A stretch of DNA of 64,000 bases, taken from the NCBI GenBank assembly GCA_016125225.1, contig WGME01000003.1, positions 1,054,001-1,118,000 on the forward strand, written 5' to 3'. The notes beneath the pieces are model-generated. The model saw only the letters and a list, made by a program, of their open reading frames with translations, did no database searches and was not told the DNA's origin. The DNA is from a bacterium. GTDB lineage: Bacteria; Planctomycetota; Planctomycetia; Planctomycetales; Planctomycetaceae. This document shows positions 25,702-32,971 of this stretch, in pieces (positions within the stretch are counted from its first letter, which is position 1; the number at the start of each line of letters is the position of its first letter). The position numbers were made by a program, and so were the translations under genes.

Positions 25702-25932
25702 ATGTCACTGCCGATCATCGATGCCGATCAGGTCATTGTTACTGCTGCCGGAGATGTTCACGGCAGCGATACGCCCGCGAGCCGCGAGTTGGCCCGCCGC
25801 ATCAAAGCCTGTGTAAATGCCTGCGAAGGAATGTCGACCGAAGACCTGGAAGCCGGAATCATTCAGGACATGGCCCGGGTGATTGCCCAGGTGGTGCCCA
25901 TCCTCGAAGACAAAGTCCGCCCCGCCGCCTGA
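25702..25932 (+). CDS. Small conserved protein with RIKACVNACEGxxTEDLE motif
   Basis: This 76-residue protein has no assigned function. Its centre reads RRIKACVNACEGMSTEDLEAG, closely resembling a short motif (RIVxCVNAC-G--TE-LE) that I recall from many small phage and prophage proteins. The ATG follows AAGG by about ten bases. It ends four bases before the stop of the facing esterase gene, the tight convergent spacing seen for other real genes here, and it follows the MfnF-like gene by 161 bases. No phage genes are nearby. It could be domesticated; translation is likely but not certain. Confidence 0.55.
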   Translation: MSLPIIDADQVIVTAAGDVHGSDTPASRELARRIKACVNACEGMSTEDLEAGIIQDMARVIAQVVPILEDKVRPAA

Positions 25933-25936
25933 GCAC

Positions 25937-27667
25937 TTACAGTCGCGGTGCCTTCGGTTTGATGGGGGCCAAGTGGGCTGGGGCTCCCTGGACTTTCACC
26001 TTGCGCAGATAGACTTTGTCGCCGCACGTGGCATAGACGATATTGCGTTCCGGGCCTCCAAACGTCAGGTTCGACACCTTGCCATTCGGTGTCGGAATGA
26101 TGCAGTGGACGCGACCTGCCTGATCGCACACCTGCAATCCGAGTCGCGTTGCGACCCATAGTCGGCCGTCTGCGTCGACGCGCATGCCATCGGCTCCACT
26201 GTCATCCGCGTCATCCGGCATGTGCAGGTGATAGTACTTCTGCTTGTGCTGCAGTGAGCCATCGGGCTGCACCTGATAGCTGTAAACCCAATGCGACCGG
26301 CTATCGGCGACATACAGCAGCGATTGATCAGGCGACATGGTGATGCCATTCGAAAACTTCAGCCCGGAATCGACCACCCGTTTTTCTCCCTGCGGGCTGA
26401 TGTACCAGATCTGACTGGGAGATTTGCCATCCCAACCCGGCTGCGTGACATAGATTCCGCCGAGATGCGAGACCACAAGATCATTCCCGCGAAAACCTTC
26501 GGCAACGATTTGTGGTTCACCGGGAGAATCCCCCGTGATGTCGTAGGCCAGAATCTGTTCGCGTTCCATCGATACGGCATACAGGCCGCCATCGGGACCG
26601 AGGCTTTGTCCGTTGCTGCGTTTGGTCTCCGAGAGGTACTCCGTCACCTTGCCCGACAGGTCAACTTTATAGGTCCGACTGTTGGGGATATCGTTAAAGA
26701 AGACTTCGCCTTTCGCGTTGGCAGCAGGGCCTTCCGTGAATTGATAGCCCTCGCCGACCAGTTGCCAATCTTTGCCGGGAATCAGAATTTCCTGGAGTGA
26801 CGGAGAACCCAGCCCCGTTTTCACCGGTGTGGGCCAGTCTTTCCACAACCACCGCATGGCTTCGGGGAAGAGCTTGTTCGCCGCCTCGGCATTGTGGCCC
26901 CCTTTACCCCACACGTGAGTCACTTCGTAACCCGCGAAGACCAGCGAACGTTGCATTTCCTGGTTCGCCATCCACCAGTCGCCACCATAAATGTTGAGAT
27001 CGTTGGAACCATCTTCCAGGAAGATGCGAATCGGCTTCGGTTCATACTTTCGGACCAGCATGGGGTAATCGTTACCGCCACGGAGACCCACATAGGTACC
27101 GATGGAACTGAAAACCCGCTGGAACGCATCGGGGCGTTCCCAGGCGGCTGTGAAAGCACAGATGGCACCACTCGAAGACCCGCCGATACAGCGGTCATTG
27201 CCGTTCTGAGAGAGTCGAATGGCCCGACCATCGGCGGCGGTTTTGGTTTCCACATCGGGCAGCAATTCGTCCAGCAGGAAGCGGACGTAGCTGTCGCCCA
27301 AACCATCGTACTCATAACTACGATTGAAACGGTCGAGAGCCTGATCGCTGAGAGCAGGGACGCGGCCATGCATAATGAAGACGCCAATGGTGACAGGCAT
27401 TTCGCCTTTGGCAATCAGTTCGTCAAAGACCTTCGGAGCATTGAATCGAACTCCGTCCTGACAGACGAAAACACACGCTGGCGTTTCCGGTTTGTATTGC
27501 GCGGGTATGTAGATCCAGTAATCGCGAATGGTGCCAGGGAAAATCTGGCTCTGCGTGAATTGATGCTTCTGCACTTCCCCTTGGGGAATGTCCTGAGCGG
27601 TGGCAGTGAATCCGCTTCCCAGTAGAAACGCGAGATACGCCCAAGTCATCAAACCGCGACCGGCCAT
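25937..27667 (-). CDS. Exported esterase fused to SMP-30/gluconolactonase-like propeller
   Basis: This 576-residue exported protein joins two enzyme-like domains. After a signal peptide (about 1-24) comes an alpha/beta-hydrolase of the esterase D/enterochelin-esterase type (about 35-285): PACVFVCQDGVRF, the nucleophile elbow GGSSSGAIC, an acidic residue in LEDGSNDLN and His in GKGGHNAE. From about 305 to 565 there is a six-bladed SMP-30/gluconolactonase-like propeller with FTEGPAANAKGEVFF, LVVSHLGGIYVT and FSNGITMSPDQSLLYV. The ATG at 27667 has AGAGGT seven bases upstream. Lactone or sugar-ester hydrolysis is inferred; the substrate is unknown. Confidence 0.87.
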   Translation of the reverse strand: MAGRGLMTWAYLAFLLGSGFTATAQDIPQGEVQKHQFTQSQIFPGTIRDYWIYIPAQYKPETPACVFVCQDGVRFNAPKVFDELIAKGEMPVTIGVFIMHGRVPALSDQALDRFNRSYEYDGLGDSYVRFLLDELLPDVETKTAADGRAIRLSQNGNDRCIGGSSSGAICAFTAAWERPDAFQRVFSSIGTYVGLRGGNDYPMLVRKYEPKPIRIFLEDGSNDLNIYGGDWWMANQEMQRSLVFAGYEVTHVWGKGGHNAEAANKLFPEAMRWLWKDWPTPVKTGLGSPSLQEILIPGKDWQLVGEGYQFTEGPAANAKGEVFFNDIPNSRTYKVDLSGKVTEYLSETKRSNGQSLGPDGGLYAVSMEREQILAYDITGDSPGEPQIVAEGFRGNDLVVSHLGGIYVTQPGWDGKSPSQIWYISPQGEKRVVDSGLKFSNGITMSPDQSLLYVADSRSHWVYSYQVQPDGSLQHKQKYYHLHMPDDADDSGADGMRVDADGRLWVATRLGLQVCDQAGRVHCIIPTPNGKVSNLTFGGPERNIVYATCGDKVYLRKVKVQGAPAHLAPIKPKAPRL

Positions 27668-27905
27668 TGGAAAACCTCTTGCTGTCGAATCGTGATGTGG
27701 AGTGAATGCCGCCCAGCATACCAGCCGTTTCCAGCACGCGACAGAGAGCGTGAGCATGCAGATCGACCGGTGCTTGTCGTTGCCTCTCGCTGCCCATGTC
27801 CCGAGAATTCGGAATTCTGGTGTGAGATTTCCCCGTCCGGTGAGTTATAAGTGCAGGTCGACCTTAACCACATCTGCCACTTGGAATTCCTAGGCTGCGG
27901 GACCG

Positions 27906-28502
27906 ATGACGAATCTCCCAGACACACGCCTGAGCCTGCTGGTGCGACTGCAATCGCGGCGCGATGAGGAAGCGTGGGGAGAGTTTCTCGCCGATTACGA
28001 ACCCTTTTTGCTCGGGATGTTCCGCCGTCGCGGATTGCAGGAAGCCGACGTCCGCGACGTGACCCAGCAGGTCTTAGTCTCGATTGCCTCCAACGTGGGA
28101 CGCTGGCAACCCGACGGCCAGGCAGCGCCATTTCGCCGCTGGATCACCACGATTGCCCGCAATGCCGCGATCCGACATTTATCTCGGTCAGCACAACGTC
28201 CCGTGTCTGGCCTTCCGGAGCAGTTCGCCAGCATTGGACAGCCCTCTTCCACCGAACGCGCCGAACGGGAATACCAGCAGGAAATTCTGGCTTGGGCCAT
28301 TCAGCAGGTCCGGGACGAATTTCAGCCGACCACCTGGCAGGCCTTTTGGGAAACCTCGGTGCAACTGCGACCCATTGCCGAGGTGGCTCGCGAACTGGCC
28401 ATCAGCACGGGAGCGGTCTACATGGCTCGCAGCCGGGTGATGGCACGTCTGCGGGAAAAAACAGGGCACTTCGATCCCGACTTGCATGAGAGTGAGGAGT
28501 GA
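27906..28502 (+). CDS. ECF-type RNA polymerase sigma factor
   Basis: This 198-residue sigma-70 family factor has region 2 (about 25-95: EEAWGEFLADYEPFLLGMFRRRG, VRDVTQQVLVSI, FRRWITTIARN) and region 4 (about 135-185) with the helix-turn-helix VARELAISTGAVYMARSRVMARLRE. It belongs to the planctomycete-type ECF factors recognised by the TIARNAAI segment. The next gene, five bases downstream, encodes a kinase with an N-terminal zinc finger. That pairing predicts control of the sigma factor by the kinase. Confidence 0.9.
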   Translation: MTNLPDTRLSLLVRLQSRRDEEAWGEFLADYEPFLLGMFRRRGLQEADVRDVTQQVLVSIASNVGRWQPDGQAAPFRRWITTIARNAAIRHLSRSAQRPVSGLPEQFASIGQPSSTERAEREYQQEILAWAIQQVRDEFQPTTWQAFWETSVQLRPIAEVARELAISTGAVYMARSRVMARLREKTGHFDPDLHESEE

Positions 28503-28506
28503 TCCA

Positions 28507-30864
28507 ATGCCCACGCAACAGTCTCCCTGTGCGCCGGAACTGCTCGAACTCTGCCTGCAGGATGGTCTCACGGCCGCCGAGCTTGGCCGGTTGGAAGCCC
28601 ATCTGAACCAATGCGAAACGTGTCGCAAAGAGTTGGAGAATCTGGCCGCAGCTCCGCACACATGGTCACTGGCCGCGTCGTTGCTGAAAGAGTTGCCAAC
28701 CGGTTCAGCGGGGGTGGGACAAACAGGCGATATCCAATCCCGTCAGCCATTGGAGAAGAGTGTCCATGCGACCGACTTTGTGGTCGATGTGCTGTTGCCC
28801 GCCCGCACGCCGAACGCCATTGGTCGGTTGGATGACATCGAAATCCACGAAGTCATTGGGTCCGGCGGCAATGGGATTGTGCTCAAAGGCTGGCAGACCG
28901 AACTGCAGCGGTTGGTCGCGGTCAAAGTGTTACGGCCCGATCTGTGTTACAACGCGGATGCCCGTGTGCGTTTTGTACGCGAAGCTCGAGCCGCTGCCGC
29001 CGTGGTCCATCCACATGTGATGCCGATTTACTCGGTTCATGCCGAGGGACGCTGTCCGTATTTTGTGATGCCGTTGCTTTCCTGCGAATCGTTGCAGGAT
29101 CGACTCGACCGCGTGGGCTGCTTGCCTCTGGTCGAAGTGCTGCAGATTGGAATCCAGGTGTCGCAGGCCTTGGCAGCGGCCCATTCACGGGGCTTGGTCC
29201 ATCGCGACATCAAGCCCGCTAACATTCTCATCGAGAAGTCGGGACTGCATGTGGTGCTCGCCGATTTCGGATTGGCCCGTGCCGTCGATGATGCCTCGCT
29301 GACACAGGACGGGTTTGTTGCTGGCACTCCGCGTTACATGTCTCCCGAACAAGCCTATGGCGAGCGCGTGGATGAACGCAGCGACTTGTTCAGTCTGGGC
29401 AGCGTGCTCTATGCCCTCTGGACGGGCCGTCCTCCGTTTTCCGCCGAGACGGCCGTGGGAGTCTTGCGGCGACTCACCGACAGCCAACCGCGGGCGATGA
29501 GCAGTTTGCGGCCAGAGACCCCTGTCTGGTGGGAAGATCTGGTGATGTGGCTGCATCAAAAGGTCCCCGAAGATCGCCTCGGCCCGGCTGAGCACGTCAG
29601 CCAACTCCTGGAAAACTGTCTGCGACATACGCTGCAACCCGCACTCCATCCGATTCCCGCCGAATTGTTGATGGAAGTCGATGCCATAGCTCATATCGAT
29701 GGTGATGACGACACATCGCAAGGCGACCACATCCGTCTGTTCCTGATCTGGGGAGTTGTAGGCATGGTGATTTCAGCGCTCGCAATCACGACCACCGCCG
29801 GGATGGCTATCGTTGCCATGTCCTGGTTACCCGACCGTTCTGCTGGACCGCCACCACCGCCCGTGGTCGTGATCTCAGAACCGGCGACCGAACCCGTAAC
29901 AAAGGCACCAGCCGAGCCGTCAATCGAATTCCCCGCACATCTCTATGCAACGGAGCCCACTCCGTTTCCATCGATTCAAGTTGCCGAAGTCGACGATCAA
30001 AAGAAGGCCGCAGCAGAAACGAAGTATGGATCGGCAGAAGAAGCCTACCGGGTGGGGGCGGCGTTCTATTCGCTGAAGGAATACGTCAAAACCAAAGAAC
30101 CGTTTGAAGCGGCCTTGGCCCTTGCTCCGGACGATGCTTATCGCCTCAAAGTCTATCGCGCGCTGTTGCAAGCCTACACGCAGGAATCGAAATGGCAGCC
30201 GAAGGCCGAGGCGTTGGAATTCATTATCGCTAAATCAGAGCAGGAAGCGGAGCGGTCCTTGGCCCGACGAGAACTGATGGGGTTCATCCGGGAACGGGGC
30301 AAGACCAGCGAAGCCGTCAAACGCTATGAGGAACGTTTGAAGTTGGATTCCAAAGATGAAGCGACCATGTACATCCTCATCGAGATCTATTCGCGACTGA
30401 AGGATGACCCCCGTCGGGCCGCTGCATTGCTGGAGCAATGGGAGACCCTGAAGAAAGCCAACGGACAGGAAATGAAAGTCAGCGAAGCGGCTCAACTGGC
30501 ACAAGAATATGTCAAGCAGAAGAAGTTTCAGGAAGGTGCCGAACTCTACGAGAAAACCGCATTACGCGATGCCAAACTGGCGGCCTGGCATTACAAAGAT
30601 GCCGCCGCGGCCTGGCTGAAGGCAGGCGACAAGACACGAGCGGTTGCGGCCGCAAAGGCCTCCGCCGAGTGTGCCCCCGAAACCCGCTCGGAGTTGCTGG
30701 AACACTATTGGCATCGCGGTCTGGCCGACGTTTTCTTCGATACGGGGGAGTATGCCCTGGCGATTCCCCACTACGAACAGGCCATCGCCAAAACCCAGAT
30801 CGACGGCTATCTGAAAGATTGCCGGGCCCGGTTGGAACTGGCGCGTATGCGAGTCACGCAGTAA
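28507..30864 (+). CDS. Transmembrane Ser/Thr kinase with N-terminal anti-sigma-type zinc finger and TPR region
   Basis: This 785-residue protein starts with an HxxxCxxC motif (His32, Cys36, Cys39) in a short helical domain like the zinc-binding anti-sigma (ZAS) domain. An apparently active protein kinase domain follows (about 110-385): the GSGGNG loop at 118, VAVK Lys140, HRDIKPAN with catalytic Asp234, DFG Asp253 and GTPRYMSPEQ. One membrane span at about 411-440 leads to a Pro-rich linker and a C-terminal region of TPR-like helices (about 505-785), which would be extracytoplasmic. The ATG has GAGGAG eight bases upstream. The arrangement predicts that an external signal alters sigma factor release through the cytoplasmic kinase/ZAS part; that is inference. 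Confidence 0.9.
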   Translation: MPTQQSPCAPELLELCLQDGLTAAELGRLEAHLNQCETCRKELENLAAAPHTWSLAASLLKELPTGSAGVGQTGDIQSRQPLEKSVHATDFVVDVLLPARTPNAIGRLDDIEIHEVIGSGGNGIVLKGWQTELQRLVAVKVLRPDLCYNADARVRFVREARAAAAVVHPHVMPIYSVHAEGRCPYFVMPLLSCESLQDRLDRVGCLPLVEVLQIGIQVSQALAAAHSRGLVHRDIKPANILIEKSGLHVVLADFGLARAVDDASLTQDGFVAGTPRYMSPEQAYGERVDERSDLFSLGSVLYALWTGRPPFSAETAVGVLRRLTDSQPRAMSSLRPETPVWWEDLVMWLHQKVPEDRLGPAEHVSQLLENCLRHTLQPALHPIPAELLMEVDAIAHIDGDDDTSQGDHIRLFLIWGVVGMVISALAITTTAGMAIVAMSWLPDRSAGPPPPPVVVISEPATEPVTKAPAEPSIEFPAHLYATEPTPFPSIQVAEVDDQKKAAAETKYGSAEEAYRVGAAFYSLKEYVKTKEPFEAALALAPDDAYRLKVYRALLQAYTQESKWQPKAEALEFIIAKSEQEAERSLARRELMGFIRERGKTSEAVKRYEERLKLDSKDEATMYILIEIYSRLKDDPRRAAALLEQWETLKKANGQEMKVSEAAQLAQEYVKQKKFQEGAELYEKTALRDAKLAAWHYKDAAAAWLKAGDKTRAVAAAKASAECAPETRSELLEHYWHRGLADVFFDTGEYALAIPHYEQAIAKTQIDGYLKDCRARLELARMRVTQ

Positions 30865-30891
30865 CAACCCCATTGACGCACAATCATTGCT

Positions 30892-30916
30892 GAGCCTGAC
30901 GATCGCCGTCAGGCTC
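30892..30916. terminator. Bidirectional terminator between kinase gene and bioB
   Basis: Perfect 9-bp arms GAGCCTGAC (30892-30900) and GTCAGGCTC (30908-30916) close a seven-base loop between two convergent genes. The U-tract is weak on both sides (GGTTCGTTG on the plus strand). Confidence 0.62.
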
Positions 30917-30931
30917 GGTTCGTTGAGTCTC

Positions 30932-31972
30932 TCAACCCGCGCACATGGCATCGGCACAGTGATGCTCTTCCGATTCGGCACCACTGATGATGATTTCAAA
31001 GCCCAGGTCGGCAATCATCTGATAGTCCTGCTCAGCGGGTTGCCCCTTGGTTGTCAGATAATCGCTGACAAACATCGAGTTGGCTGCATACAGGCTCATT
31101 GCTTGCAGCGATCGCAGTTGCACTTCGCGACCACCCGACACCCGCAACTCAGCGGCCGGGTTGGCCATGCGGTAAAGACACAATGCCCGCAGGCAGTCTC
31201 GTGGAGTCAGATCCTGCTTCTCGCCCAGCGGAGTCCCTTCGATGGCATGCAGGAAATTGACCGGCGTGGAATGCACGCCGAGTTCCCGCAGTTCGAAGGC
31301 GACGTCGATCAGGTCGTCGTAAGATTGTCCCATACCGACAATCAACCCGCTGCACAGTTCCAGTCCCGCGGCTTTGGCGACCTTCAGCGTGTTCAACCGG
31401 TCTTCGTAGGAATGCGTGCTGACGATATCGGCGTGATGTTCCCGGCTGGTGTTCAGATTGTGATTGATCCGGTCAACACCGGCGGCCTTCAAAGTCTGGG
31501 CCTGTTCTGGCGAGAGCAGTCCCAGGCAGCAACAGATGTGGAGACCGTATTCGTTTTTGATTTTCTTGACCGTGTTCGCGACGTGTTCCACTTCGCGATT
31601 GCTGGGGCCGCGACCGCTGGCCACGATGCAATAGGTCCGCGCTTGCTGGGCTTTGGCCCGCGCGGCGCCTTCCATCAATTTGGCTTCGTTGAGCATCGGG
31701 TAACGCGGGATTTCAGCGTCAGAGACGATCGACTGTGAACAGTATCCGCAGTCTTCCGGGCAGAGACCGCTTTTCGCGTTCTTGAGGAAATAGAGCTGCA
31801 CCTGATGGCCGAAGTGCTCACGACGCACACGGTAAGTGGCCGCGAGGAGATCGAGGATTTCCACATCGGAACTATCGAGAATGGCCCGGCCTTCATCACG
31901 CGTCAGGGAGTGCCCGGCGAGCACGCGATCAGCCAGGGAATGCCATGTCGAGGAAGATGTTGCAGCGTCCAT
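30932..31972 (-). CDS. bioB: Biotin synthase
   Basis: BioB is the radical SAM enzyme that inserts sulfur into dethiobiotin, the last step of biotin synthesis. The radical SAM cluster motif CPEDCGYC (Cys 71, 75, 78) is intact, as are YCIVASGRGP, HNLNTSREHH and the C-terminal NSMFVSDYLTTKGQ. The second cluster ligands (CCCLG, SGLIVGMGQ regions) are in place. The ATG at 31972 gives about 347 residues, the normal length; an in-frame start at 32014 adds 14 residues. No other biotin gene and no BirA-type operator is seen next to it. Confidence 0.94.
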   Translation of the reverse strand: MDAATSSSTWHSLADRVLAGHSLTRDEGRAILDSSDVEILDLLAATYRVRREHFGHQVQLYFLKNAKSGLCPEDCGYCSQSIVSDAEIPRYPMLNEAKLMEGAARAKAQQARTYCIVASGRGPSNREVEHVANTVKKIKNEYGLHICCCLGLLSPEQAQTLKAAGVDRINHNLNTSREHHADIVSTHSYEDRLNTLKVAKAAGLELCSGLIVGMGQSYDDLIDVAFELRELGVHSTPVNFLHAIEGTPLGEKQDLTPRDCLRALCLYRMANPAAELRVSGGREVQLRSLQAMSLYAANSMFVSDYLTTKGQPAEQDYQMIADLGFEIIISGAESEEHHCADAMCAG

Positions 31973-32099
31973 AGGTTTCCAGGTGTCAGCAAAATGGCGG
32001 CAGAGATCCGTCACACAACATGCGATAAGATACCTTGCCTTGCCATTCTCTGCGAGTAACAGCCTAAACTGGGCGGACCGCAGGCCTAACAGCGAGGGG

Positions 32100-32750
32100 T
32101 CAGGGGGTGACGGGCGGCATCGGAGACGCTGCGGGGGTCGTCTTCACCCGCTTATGGGTATAGAGCTTCTGGCTGTCGAGCGACCGGAGTTGCATTTCGG
32201 TTTCGTTGATGCTTTCGATGCGTTGTTCCGAAGTTTCGCCGAACAATTTGGCCAGTGTTGCCGTGGTGTTGGCCGGCTCGCCTCCACTCATGATCATGGT
32301 CAGGACATTGTCTTTGAGGGACCATTGAATCCGAAATGTTAACTTGGGGCCGTACAACATCTTGCCGACGCTGTCGAGTTCCAGGGACATGGTCGCGGTG
32401 CCGTCTTCTTTGAAGGTGAAGACCCGGTGACCGTAGAACTCATCCGACCAGGAACCGATGAGTAATCCACGATTGTCGACCGTGGGCGAAGCGGGCACAG
32501 GGGCGGCACTAGACTGCTCGACGGGTGGAAGCGGTTCCGCTGGCTTGGTGGAGGTCGAAGATGCTGTATCGTCGGTCTGGCTGGGATTTGTCAACGCGGC
32601 GAGCGGGGCCGAGGCCATGACCGGCGGCGAATCGGGTTCGCCATAAAACATGGCGATCGCCCCCGCAATGGCCAGGCCGGCAATAACAAAGGCCAAATGG
32701 TGTTGGGGCCGCCAATATTGCGGAGGTTTGATCACTGGCGTATCCGTCAT
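32100..32750 (-). CDS. Membrane-anchored protein of unknown function
   Basis: I do not recognise this 216-residue protein. It has one N-terminal membrane span (about 18-37, HLAFVIAGLAIAGAIAMF), a long Ser/Thr/Pro/Ala linker to about residue 90, and a C-terminal domain of about 110 residues with alternating beta-strands (GSWSDEFYGHRVFTFKEDGTATMSLEL). That pattern is similar to lipocalin-like or DUF-type small beta domains that describe how a compound modifies a template. The domain should be periplasmic. GAGGAG lies upstream of the chosen ATG. It is upstream of bioB in the same direction but with no functional hint. Confidence 0.65.
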   Translation of the reverse strand: MTDTPVIKPPQYWRPQHHLAFVIAGLAIAGAIAMFYGEPDSPPVMASAPLAALTNPSQTDDTASSTSTKPAEPLPPVEQSSAAPVPASPTVDNRGLLIGSWSDEFYGHRVFTFKEDGTATMSLELDSVGKMLYGPKLTFRIQWSLKDNVLTMIMSGGEPANTTATLAKLFGETSEQRIESINETEMQLRSLDSQKLYTHKRVKTTPAASPMPPVTP

Positions 32751-32971
32751 ATTCCCTACTCCTCGGCCCCGTCCAATCGTCGTGGAAAGCAGGACCGGCG
32801 TCAATTGAGGATTGCGTACAGAGATACGGACTCCTCAAGCTTTACCCCGCAACTCAGGTGTACGGTTGCGATCTGCAGGGGCGATTCGGTTAAATACAGG
32901 TTCACGTGTTGATCGCTCGAAAACGCTCAACGCGCTCACCGGCCTGATCCGACACCTGGGAAGCCTGCTCT

